Of a DNA stretch of 5,611 nucleotides, positions 1 through 5,611 are shown one piece after another (position 1 is the first letter of the stretch; every line of letters starts with the position of its first letter). The notes below the pieces were generated by a model, which made no database searches, had not been told where the DNA came from, and saw only the letters and a list, made by a program, of their open reading frames with translations. The position numbers and the translations under genes are program-made. The DNA comes from Flectobacillus sp. (GTDB lineage: Bacteria; Bacteroidota; Bacteroidia; Cytophagales; Spirosomataceae), in NCBI GenBank assembly GCA_029865665.1, contig JARXAV010000067.1:1-5611 (forward strand). Reading direction: 5' to 3'.

Positions 1-1931
1 CCTGCAATCTGGCGTTCAGAACGTTGTAATGTATAGCTCAACCAACCCGTTAATTTTCCTCTGTTTTTCTTAACGAATAATTCAAGTCCGTAGGCTCTTC
101 CATCGCCAAACATGAGGTCTTTTTCTACTTTCGGATTCAAGAATAATTGGGCTCCGTCGGCATAATCAATCTGATTTTGGAGTGTTTTGTAATAAATCTC
201 AGCCGAAGCTTCAAACATATTGTCAGCATAGTTTTTAAAGAAACCAAAGGCAACTTGATCAACTATTTGAGGTTTAATATTATTGGTACTCGGTGTCCAA
301 ACGTCTAAAGGTGTGGATGCAGCCGTGTTCGATAATAAGTGAATGTATTGTGCCAAACGGTTGTAGCTTACTTTAATGGAACTTTTGTCGCTTAAATTAA
401 GGTTTGCCGAGAAACGAGGCTCCCAGTTACCGTAGGTTTGTAGGTGTAGTCCTGGGGTATTTGGCGAAGTAATTAAATCATAACCCGAAGAGTATGAGTC
501 AGAAATACCTACGTATTTACGCTGATAAGAGACACTGTCTTGGCTCGAATACGAATACGAAGAGTAGCGAATACCGTATTGTAAAGTCAGTTTTGGGCTA
601 ACTTTCCACTCATTGCCAATGTATGCCGATAATTCGAGGGCATTTTTACTTTTTTGACCAAAACTTCTCGAAATCCCTTCTGAAGTAGCCGTAGCTTCTC
701 CTGGTTTGAAATCGTATGTCAGGATTTGCCCACCAAAAGTTAGTGTATTGTCTGGCGAGATATAATAGGTAAAATCAGGTTTATAGCTATAATTGACAAT
801 ATTTGAACGCCATTTGAACGAGTTATTTGGACGTTTGTTGTTTAAGTCACTGTCAAGGTAATAATCGTAATTACTATAAAATGCGGTATTGTTCAAGAAC
901 AATTTGTTACTGAAAACATGGTTCCAACGAGCCGAGAGCGTGCTATTACCCCAGTTGAAACCAAAATCTTGTCCGAATACATCACGTCCAAAATAGCCTG
1001 ATAAGAAAACCGTATTTTTCTGATTGATGTTGTAGTTTACTTTGGCAGTTAAATCATAAAAGTTGAATTTAGAACCTGCCGAACTACCTGTTAAGAAGGG
1101 TTTCGCTAAAATATCAGCATACGAACGACGAGCTGCTACAATGAAGGATGCTTTATCTTTAACAATAGGTGCTTCGATGGACAAACGACTAAAGATTAGA
1201 CCAATACCGCCATTTACTTCGAGTTGTTTGGCATTTCCTTCTTTCATTTTTACATCTAAAATAGAAGAGCCACGTCCGCCATATTGTGCTGGAATTCCCC
1301 CTTTTATTAACTTTACGTCTTTTACTGCATCAGGATTAAAGACTGAGAAGAATCCGAAAAGGTGAGAAGAGTTATACACAGGTGCATCGTCTAAGAGAAT
1401 TAAATTTTGATCGATACCGCCCCCACGCACGTTGAAACCACTAGCTCCTTCGCCCGCTGTTGTTACCCCAGGTAGTAATTGAATGGCACGTACCAAATCG
1501 ACTTCACCCAACAGGGCAGGAATCTTTTTGATGGTTTTCATCTCTACCCGATTTACAGACATTTCAACGGCTTTTACGTTATTATCTTCCTTTTCGGCTC
1601 GTACAACAACTTCGGCAAGTTCTTGCCCATCTTCTTGAAGTTCGATGTTGAGTTCTACGCTTTTATCGTTTAGGTTGATTGTCTTGATGTTTTTCCGATA
1701 CCCTACTGAGGTGGCAACTAGGGTGTAGTTTCCTTTGGGTAAAGTCAGAGAGTAAAAACCGTAAGTGTTGGTTGTAGTTCCTGTCAGTAACTCTTTGATG
1801 AAGATAGACGCTCCGATTAATCCTTCTCCGTTCTTTGCATCTTTGATGTAACCGCTAACGGTGACTTTTTGGGCTTGCATACTAAGCGGAAAAAGGAGTA
1901 GTAGGAGTGTTCTTTGAATAAGTTTTTTCAT
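1..1931 (-). CDS. TonB-dependent outer-membrane receptor, C-terminus cut off by window edge
   Basis: This is an outer-membrane active-transport receptor energised by TonB-ExbBD; its substrate is unknown. The minus strand reads open from the ATG at 1931 to the window edge, giving 643 residues. Residues 1-21 form a signal peptide (MKK, a run of leucines, then MQAQ). Residues 22-105 are a carboxypeptidase-D regulatory-like beta domain (VSGYIKD, GYRKN). The EVVV stretch near 107-110 is the likely TonB-box region. The plug covers about 120-232 and contains LLPGV, FNVRGGG, LLDDAPVYN, LFGFFSVFNPD and IKGGIPAQYGGRGSS. From about 240 onward there are alternating aromatic beta-strands, including YNRLAQYIHLLSN. 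Full family members are, from memory, roughly 750-800 residues, so about 110-150 are missing. The size and motifs fit the short receptor class rather than the SusC class of about 1000 residues. No frameshift or internal stop was seen. The gene diverges from the HTH-nagB unit. Confidence 0.95.
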   Translation of the reverse strand, partial: MKKLIQRTLLLLLFPLSMQAQKVTVSGYIKDAKNGEGLIGASIFIKELLTGTTTNTYGFYSLTLPKGNYTLVATSVGYRKNIKTINLNDKSVELNIELQEDGQELAEVVVRAEKEDNNVKAVEMSVNRVEMKTIKKIPALLGEVDLVRAIQLLPGVTTAGEGASGFNVRGGGIDQNLILLDDAPVYNSSHLFGFFSVFNPDAVKDVKLIKGGIPAQYGGRGSSILDVKMKEGNAKQLEVNGGIGLIFSRLSIEAPIVKDKASFIVAARRSYADILAKPFLTGSSAGSKFNFYDLTAKVNYNINQKNTVFLSGYFGRDVFGQDFGFNWGNSTLSARWNHVFSNKLFLNNTAFYSNYDYYLDSDLNNKRPNNSFKWRSNIVNYSYKPDFTYYISPDNTLTFGGQILTYDFKPGEATATSEGISRSFGQKSKNALELSAYIGNEWKVSPKLTLQYGIRYSSYSYSSQDSVSYQRKYVGISDSYSSGYDLITSPNTPGLHLQTYGNWEPRFSANLNLSDKSSIKVSYNRLAQYIHLLSNTAASTPLDVWTPSTNNIKPQIVDQVAFGFFKNYADNMFEASAEIYYKTLQNQIDYADGAQLFLNPKVEKDLMFGDGRAYGLELFVKKNRGKLTGWLSYTLQRSERQIA

Positions 1932-2015
1932 GAAATTCAAAAATTGGTTATTTGGTAATGAATCAATTGACCTAATTGGTATAACAAAAGAAAGGCGAAT
2001 AAAGTTTGAATAGTA

Positions 2016-2023
2016 CAAATTTA
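2016..2023 (-). promoter_or_regulatory. Candidate -7 promoter box of the TonB-dependent receptor
   Basis: Read on the minus strand this is TAAATTTG, an exact match to the Bacteroidota -7 consensus TAnnTTTG. It lies 84 bp upstream of the receptor start and would give a 5' leader of about 75 nt. It was the only exact match on the minus strand that I found between the two divergent genes. No TTG-type -33 element is visible at the usual spacing of about 19-21 bp upstream (around 2043-2047), which lowers confidence. Confidence 0.45.
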
Positions 2024-2261
2024 GCTCCTTCGGATAAATACCCTCTTAATTTTATGATGAACGGTGATAGCCTCATGTAGTGAGTCCATTCTTTGACAAG
2101 TGATTACTTGAAAACCCCTATCAATAACAGCAAAAAGGATTTTTTATTTTGAAGAATATTCGTTTTGTTCAATTTCTAATTTTACATCTGGGCTGTATTA
2201 AGAAAATCCTTATTGACCTTTTGAATTATAGAAAAGTATTCTTTGTAAGTTATTTTAATAT

Positions 2262-2463
2262 GTAATATAATTCCGATTTTTGTATTTGTAATTTTGTGAA
2301 AATTATCTAATTTTTTGAGTTTGTCGTGATGATACTATGACTTGAATCGTTTTCTGCTTCTGTATGCTAGTACAACTGTCTGATTATTAAAATAATATGC
2401 AATATATTTCCGAAAATAAAAATATTTCAATTATTTTTTATCAATTCGGCAATATGTTTCCGA
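2262..2463 (+). repeat. Three direct copies of a 15-bp motif, GYAATATDWTTCCGA
   Basis: The copies are at 2262-2276 (GTAATATAATTCCGA), 2399-2413 (GCAATATATTTCCGA) and 2449-2463 (GCAATATGTTTCCGA). The last two differ at one position, and the first differs from the second at two. The starts of the last two copies are 50 bp apart, close to five helical turns, and the last copy ends 57 bp before the HTH start codon. The AATAT half is cheap in such AT-rich DNA, but the shared TTCCGA end is not. The arrangement fits operator sites for the adjacent HTH protein; that role is inferred. Confidence 0.5.
2289..2305. promoter_or_regulatory. Hyphenated palindrome TAATTTT-GTG-AAAATTA
   Basis: The arms are a perfect 7 bp around a 3-bp centre. 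The left part includes TAATTTTG (2289-2296), which also matches the TAnnTTTG -7 consensus on the plus strand, although no -33 partner is visible and the HTH start is 225 bp away. The site could be a protein-binding dyad or a distal promoter. It is composed almost only of A and T, so chance is a real alternative. Confidence 0.2.
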
Positions 2464-2492
2464 TTGTATTTTTTTATTCAAAAAAAAGATTA

Positions 2493-2500
2493 CACCTTTG
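2493..2500 (+). promoter_or_regulatory. Weak candidate -7 box for the HTH-nagB unit
   Basis: CACCTTTG matches the Bacteroidota TAnnTTTG consensus except for its first base. It sits 20 bp before the HTH start codon, which would give a short leader. The nearest upstream TTG (2464-2466) is 26 bp away, longer than the usual spacer, and falls at the end of the third copy of the 15-bp motif. If this is the promoter, the motif copies would overlap or flank the -33 region, as expected for repressor sites. Confidence 0.25.
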
Positions 2501-2520
2501 TTTCGAAAATGAGATAAATC

Positions 2521-2730
2521 ATGGAATTAATACAACTAGGACATATCATTCGAGACAAAAGAAACGAACTCGATTTGACACAAGAAATGCTAAGTCTGCA
2601 AAGCGATGTAGCAATCAAAACAATTCATTCGATTGAATTGGGAAAAGCGAATCCTTCTGTAAAAACACTTTCCAAGTTGCTAGACACCTTGAAGCTTTCA
2701 CTTATTGTCATCAACAGAAAGATTAACTAA
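2521..2730 (+). CDS. XRE-family HTH regulator, HipB-like orphan antitoxin
   Basis: This is a 69-residue cytoplasmic DNA-binding protein that consists of a single Cro/C1-type (HTH_3) domain. Helix 1 is about residues 6-17 (LGHIIRDKRNEL). Helix 2 starts at the family signature LTQEML (19-24). The recognition helix is about 31-40 (AIKTIHSIEL). The GKANPSVKTLSKLLDTL stretch (41-57) follows, and a short hydrophobic tail SLIVIN ends the protein. The size, PSVKTL motif and beta-like tail resemble HipB/Y4mF-type antitoxins of type II toxin-antitoxin systems. No HipA-like kinase lies beside it: the next gene, 29 bp downstream, is nagB. A role as a local regulator of itself and nagB is therefore inferred. 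The ATG at 2521 is chosen because the upstream ATG at 2509 is out of frame and stops at once (ATG AGA TAA). Confidence 0.88.
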   Translation: MELIQLGHIIRDKRNELDLTQEMLSLQSDVAIKTIHSIELGKANPSVKTLSKLLDTLKLSLIVINRKIN

Positions 2731-2759
2731 TCTAAACAAAACATCAACAATTATTTATC

Positions 2760-4661
2760 ATGGAACAAGCCATCAGTTACGAACGAATTCCGACCATTAT
2801 TTATAGTAATTCAGAAGATGCTTCTCGTGCCGTTGCACAAGAAATAGCAGTCATTATTCGTAAAAAAGCCTTAGACGGTCAGCCAGCAGTATTGGGTTTA
2901 GCAACAGGTTCAACACCGAAAAAAGTGTATGCTGAATTAATTAGAATGCACAAAGAGGAGGGACTTAGTTTTCAGAATGTAGTAACTTATAACTTAGATG
3001 AGTACTACCCAATGGAACCTGATGCCGTACAAAGTTATGTACGCTTTATGTGTGAGCAGTTATTTGACCATGTGGATATTCCGAAAGGAAATTGGCATTT
3101 GCCTGATGGTACGTTACCCTTGGAAAAAGTAGCTGATTTTTGTCGTGAATACGAAGCTCAGATTGAACGCTATGGGGGATTAGATTTCCAACTTTTAGGA
3201 ATTGGACGTAACGGACACGTTGGATTTAATGAACCAGGGTCGTTAATTAATTCTAAAACTCGTTTGATGACCCTTGATTTAACTACTCGTATTGATGCCG
3301 CAGGGGATTTTGGTGGTTTAGCCAATGTCTCTAAAAAGGCAATCACGATGGGGATTCAGAAAATCATGCAAGCCAAACGAGTAGTCTTGCTTGCTTGGGG
3401 TGAACACAAAGCTCAAAACGTTGCAAAAGCGGTAGAAGGATTAGTAACTGCTGATGTTCCTGCTTCTTGTTTACAATTGCATGAAAATGCTTCGTTTATG
3501 ATTGATACGGCGGCGGCTTCTCAGTTGACACGTATGAAAACACCTTGGTTGGTGGACAGCGTGAATTGGGATAAGGCGATGATTAAAAAAGCTGTTATCT
3601 ATTTAGCTCTTGAAGTGAAGAAACCTGTCTTGAAATTAACAAACAGCGATTATAACGAAAACGGGTTGTCTGATTTGTTAGCGTTATACGGACAGGCTTA
3701 TGACATTAACATTGAGGTTTTCAATAACTTACAACATACGATTACGGGCTGGCCAGGCGGAAAACCGAATGCAGATGATTCTAACCGTCCAGAAAGAGCG
3801 TATCCGAATAAGAAAAAAGTCTTGATTTTTAGCCCGCACCCAGACGATGATATTATCTCAATGGGGGGAACATTCCAGCGTTTACACGATCAAGGTCACG
3901 AAGTACACGTAGCCTATCAAACATCTGGTAACATTGCAGTAGCCGATGACGAAGCCCTTCGTTTTGCTGAATTTGTCATTGATTTTAACAGCTCTTTTGA
4001 AGCCAACAACCCAGTAGCGAATCGTGTGTATAAAGAGGCGGTTCGTTTCTTGAAAAACAAAAAAGATTCGGAAGTTGATATTGCAGAAGTAAGAGAAATT
4101 AAAGGCTTGATTCGTCGTGGTGAAGCAAAAAATACTTGCCGTTACGTTGGGATTCCGAAAGAACAAATACATTTCTTAGATTTACCTTTCTACGAAACAG
4201 GGATGGTTCAGAAAAAACCATTGAGCGAAGAGGATGTTGAGATTGTTGCGAAGTTAATCGAAGAGATTCAACCGCATCAAATTTATGCTGCTGGAGATTT
4301 AGCCGATCCACACGGAACGCACAAGGTTTGTTTAGATGCCATCATGGAAGCAGTGCAACGCTTAAAACATCGTGAGTTTATGAGTAACTGTTGGGTGTGG
4401 TTATACAAAGGAGCTTGGCAAGAATGGGACATCGACCAAATTGAAATGGCTGTTCCAATGTCTCCAGATCAAGTATTGAAAAAACGTTACGGTATTTTCA
4501 AACACCAATCACAAAAAGATGGTGTGCCTTTCCAAGGAACAGATGCTCGTGAGTTCTGGCAACGTGCAGAAGACAGAAATCAGAATACGGCTGATATTTA
4601 TAACCAATTAGGTTTAGCCGAATACGAAGCGATGGAAGCTTTCGTTCGTTGGAGATTCTAG
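2760..4661 (+). CDS. nagB: Glucosamine-6-phosphate deaminase (NagB) fused to a PIG-L/LmbE deacetylase-like domain
   Basis: This 633-residue cytoplasmic enzyme has two parts. Residues 1-255 are NagB, which converts glucosamine-6-phosphate to fructose-6-phosphate and ammonia. The phosphate-binding GLATGSTP is at 46-53. The enolisation base is Asp80 in NLDEY. The ring-opening pair Asn151/His153 lies in GIGRNGHVGFNEP, which also contains Glu158. Residues 355-540 form a zinc deacetylase-like fold: SPHPDDD (358-364) offers His360 and Asp363 as metal ligands and Asp362 as base, and DPHGTH (516-521) supplies His518 and His521. The linker (260-350) includes ITGWPGGKPNADD. Both sites look intact, so the second domain may remove an acyl group from an amino-sugar substrate, for example GlcNAc-6-phosphate, though this is inferred. 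Close relatives are annotated in Bacteroidota as NagB-like fusions. The gene starts 29 bp after the HTH gene, probably co-transcribed, and ends in tandem TAG TAG stops. Confidence 0.95.
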   Translation: MEQAISYERIPTIIYSNSEDASRAVAQEIAVIIRKKALDGQPAVLGLATGSTPKKVYAELIRMHKEEGLSFQNVVTYNLDEYYPMEPDAVQSYVRFMCEQLFDHVDIPKGNWHLPDGTLPLEKVADFCREYEAQIERYGGLDFQLLGIGRNGHVGFNEPGSLINSKTRLMTLDLTTRIDAAGDFGGLANVSKKAITMGIQKIMQAKRVVLLAWGEHKAQNVAKAVEGLVTADVPASCLQLHENASFMIDTAAASQLTRMKTPWLVDSVNWDKAMIKKAVIYLALEVKKPVLKLTNSDYNENGLSDLLALYGQAYDINIEVFNNLQHTITGWPGGKPNADDSNRPERAYPNKKKVLIFSPHPDDDIISMGGTFQRLHDQGHEVHVAYQTSGNIAVADDEALRFAEFVIDFNSSFEANNPVANRVYKEAVRFLKNKKDSEVDIAEVREIKGLIRRGEAKNTCRYVGIPKEQIHFLDLPFYETGMVQKKPLSEEDVEIVAKLIEEIQPHQIYAAGDLADPHGTHKVCLDAIMEAVQRLKHREFMSNCWVWLYKGAWQEWDIDQIEMAVPMSPDQVLKKRYGIFKHQSQKDGVPFQGTDAREFWQRAEDRNQNTADIYNQLGLAEYEAMEAFVRWRF

Positions 4662-4731
4662 TAGCGTAGCCAACAAAGAAAGACTAGTAATAGACATAAC
4701 AATTATCCCACTTCATACAACAAACGAAAGG

Positions 4732-4875
4732 TTACTTAAACCAGATTCCTTTTGCAATGAGGTAAGGAATAAGCAGCCATAATAATCCTTTTATTAGGAA
4801 AAATAAGAACCCTACTAGGCCCATTTTCTTGAGCCACGAGTAGGGTTCTTTGTTTGATGAGGGTTTGTTCGACAT
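4732..4875 (-). CDS. Small single-span membrane protein, 47 residues
   Basis: I do not recognise a named family. The reading frame runs from the ATG at 4875 to TAA at 4734-4732. Residues 1-17 are polar and basic (MSNKPSSNKEPYSWLKK), followed by one hydrophobic helix at about 19-41 with tryptophan near its ends, and a short tail ending KGIWFK. The N-terminus would face the cytoplasm if the Lys16-Lys17 pair obeys the positive-inside rule, although lysines also occur in and after the helix. Composition is strongly membrane-like: GFLFFLIKGLLWLLIPYLIA is unlikely from random DNA. An in-frame TGA lies upstream with no other ATG between, which fixes the start. The gene converges on nagB, with 70 bp between the stop codons, and diverges from the hydrolase. 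A 12-bp inverted repeat lies inside the coding sequence. A longer frame on the same strand (4924-4736) has no protein-like character and is treated as its shadow. Confidence 0.68.
   Translation of the reverse strand: MSNKPSSNKEPYSWLKKMGLVGFLFFLIKGLLWLLIPYLIAKGIWFK
4805..4850. terminator. Perfect 12-bp inverted repeat; possible bidirectional terminator or mRNA stem-loop
   Basis: AAGAACCCTACT (4805-4816) pairs perfectly with AGTAGGGTTCTT (4839-4850) across a 22-nt loop. On the plus strand an A-rich flank precedes it and TGTTTG follows, so it could end nagB transcripts, 144 bp after that stop codon. On the minus strand it is followed by ATTTTT, a better U-tract. In minus-strand RNA the loop can also form a second 5-bp helix (GGCUC with GGGCC, one G-U pair) closed by an 8-nt loop; in plus-strand RNA that helix has a C-A mismatch. 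The structure is therefore stronger in the small gene's own mRNA, where it lies within the coding region. The fold is seen by eye; its function is inferred. Confidence 0.5.
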
Positions 4876-5057
4876 ATTTCTTTGGGTTTTCTTGACAACG
4901 ACAACTGACCTCGAAATGTTTCATTGGAGGGCTTATTTGTGATGAAAGTCGTCATTATTCCTTTTAACGAATTTCTTCTTGGTTTGGTAAACCATCTTTC
5001 AAGATAATACGTTAGTCAAGCAGAAGCGTATAAACGGCTGTAATACTTATATTTAAA
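4876..5057. other. Divergent intergenic region between the small membrane gene and the hydrolase
   Basis: This 182-bp stretch should hold promoters for both flanking genes, but no exact TAnnTTTG box was found on either strand. A near match, TATATTTA (5048-5055), sits too close to the hydrolase start to be its -7 box. One compact dyad, TGGTTT-GGT-AAACCA (4980-4994), has 6-bp perfect arms and lies 63 bp before the hydrolase start; it may be an operator or chance. No open frame here looks like a protein. Confidence 0.55.
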
Positions 5058-5611
5058 ATGAGAAAGTTCTTCCTGATAATCAACCTATTCATTGTCTTGT
5101 ACTTGCTTTTTGCTCAAAGCTGTATGCGAATGCGAAAAAGCGATGCAGAGGCTCAAAAAGAGTTTCGCCAGTCGGGAGTAACCCTCAAAACTGAAACTAG
5201 TGATATTCAGGGCTTTCCTTTGCACTATGCTCAAACAGGAAGTGATACGGCTCAAACACTCTTGTTTGTACATGGTTCGCCTGGTAGCTGGTCTGCTTTT
5301 GAAAATTACCTAAAAAATAAAACCTTACAAGCTCGTTATCGCATCATCTCGATTGACCGCCCAGGTTTTGGTTATAGCGACTTTGGAAACGCTAAAAACC
5401 TAAGCGAACAGGCAACAATTATTGCCAAGTTCATGGACAAAATAGATAATAATCGTCCAGTAACCATTGTAGGACATAGCTTAGGAGGACCTTTAGTGGT
5501 AAAATTATCCGCTCTTCGTCCGCAATGGATAAAAAAGACCGTCATCTTAGCTGGAGCATTAGACCCATCTGCCGAAGCACCCGAAAAATGGCGACCGTGG
5601 CTTTTTAAAAC
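5058..5611 (+). CDS. Exported or anchored alpha/beta hydrolase, C-terminus cut off by window edge
   Basis: The first 184 residues of an alpha/beta-hydrolase-fold enzyme are present; the frame is open to the window end. Residues 1-21 are a hydrophobic export or anchor segment (MRKFFLIINL onward) ending FAQS before Cys22, so it may be a lipoprotein, although Ala at -3 makes a weak lipobox. The core fold starts near residue 50. The oxyanion-loop motif VHGSPGS is at 71-77, followed by IDRPGFGYSD (99-108). The nucleophile elbow GHSLGG at 139-144 puts the catalytic serine at 141. The catalytic acid and histidine are expected downstream, outside the window. The substrate cannot be predicted; esterase, lipase-like or epoxide-hydrolase-like roles are possible, although the Ser nucleophile argues against an epoxide hydrolase. 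The ATG at 5058 is chosen because it places the hydrophobic segment right at the N-terminus. Confidence 0.93.
   Translation, partial: MRKFFLIINLFIVLYLLFAQSCMRMRKSDAEAQKEFRQSGVTLKTETSDIQGFPLHYAQTGSDTAQTLLFVHGSPGSWSAFENYLKNKTLQARYRIISIDRPGFGYSDFGNAKNLSEQATIIAKFMDKIDNNRPVTIVGHSLGGPLVVKLSALRPQWIKKTVILAGALDPSAEAPEKWRPWLFK

Larger units (their letters stand above)
1932..2520. other. Divergent AT-rich intergenic region (589 bp)
   Basis: No convincing gene was found on either strand here. The region is very AT-rich, especially from about 2136 to 2510, and stops are frequent in all frames. It separates the start of the minus-strand receptor (1931) from the start of the plus-strand HTH gene (2521), so it should carry both promoters. 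It contains a TAnnTTTG box facing the receptor, three copies of a 15-bp motif ending in TTCCGA, and a hyphenated palindrome at 2289-2305. The stretch 2031-2135 is noticeably less AT-rich than the rest, and its minus strand holds a 40-codon open run without a credible start. That run could be a decayed fragment or chance. Confidence 0.8.

Noticed and set aside
545..564. CGAATA microrepeat inside the receptor gene
   Set aside because: It encodes an ordinary Ser-Tyr alternation in a barrel strand (YSSYSYSS). Such short repeats are expected from codon choice.
1063..1673. Two plus-strand frames (1063-1365 and 1479-1673) opposite the receptor
   Set aside because: They lie antisense to well-conserved plug and N-terminal domain codons of the receptor and carry no motif of their own.
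2154..2161. GAATATTC palindrome in the spacer
   Set aside because: It is only 8 bp with no second copy or supporting context.
2383..2396. ATTATT-AA-AATAAT palindrome
   Set aside because: It is built only of A and T in very AT-rich DNA, so it is likely chance.
2397..2636. A 79-codon plus-strand frame overlapping the HTH gene
   Set aside because: Its first half lies in AT-rich spacer and its second half is the HTH gene read out of frame. It has no recognisable domain.
3882..4311. Two minus-strand frames opposite the PIG-L half of the NagB fusion
   Set aside because: They are antisense to a continuous, motif-rich coding sequence and have no domain features.
2760..4661. Asn151 in place of the ring-opening Asp of E. 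coli NagB (Asp141), as a sign of an inactive enzyme
   Set aside because: Asn at this place in a GIGRNGH motif is, as I recall, normal in Bacillus-type NagB, which is active, so it does not indicate loss of function.
4736..4924. A 62-codon minus-strand frame starting MKHFEVSCRC
   Set aside because: It is longer than, but overlaps out of frame with, the 47-residue membrane protein. Its composition is not protein-like, and it reads as the shadow of the smaller gene.
5085..5273. A minus-strand frame opposite the start of the hydrolase
   Set aside because: It is a shadow of the hydrolase coding sequence, whose HGSPGS motif lies on the plus strand in the same stretch.

Overview
The window most likely comes from a member of the Bacteroidota. 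The outer-membrane receptor is of the Bacteroidota type, with a carboxypeptidase-D-like N-terminal domain, plug and barrel. The glucosamine-6-phosphate deaminase is fused to a PIG-L/LmbE domain, an architecture I associate with this phylum. No gene has a clear Shine-Dalgarno sequence, the leaders are AT-rich, and one good TAnnTTTG (-7 type) promoter box is visible. A Cytophagales-like organism is plausible, but the sequence alone does not settle the genus.

Layout, left to right. (1) Positions 1-1931, minus strand: the first 643 codons of a TonB-dependent receptor whose C-terminus lies beyond the left edge. (2) Positions 1932-2520: a 589-bp very AT-rich divergent intergenic region. It holds a probable receptor promoter and three copies of a 15-bp motif (consensus GYAATATDWTTCCGA), two of them close to the next gene. 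(3) Positions 2521-2730, plus strand: a 69-residue XRE/HipB-like DNA-binding protein with no toxin partner in the window. (4) Positions 2760-4661, plus strand, 29 bp later and probably in the same operon: the NagB-PIG-L fusion, complete with both sets of catalytic residues. (5) Positions 4732-4875, minus strand, convergent with nagB: a 47-residue single-span membrane protein, easily missed because it is so short. A perfect 12-bp inverted repeat lies inside it. (6) Positions 5058-5611, plus strand: the first 184 codons of an alpha/beta hydrolase with an N-terminal export or anchor segment, cut by the right edge.

How the parts may work together (inference). The HTH protein and NagB fusion look like one transcription unit for amino-sugar breakdown, in which the HTH protein could bind the repeated motif upstream and control itself and nagB. 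The receptor is transcribed away from the same region, so a shared regulatory input is possible, but its substrate cannot be read from the sequence. The most novel items are the tiny membrane protein with its internal stem-loop and the repeated motif in front of the orphan HipB-like gene. I found no rRNA, tRNA, CRISPR array, insertion sequence or recognisable phage gene.
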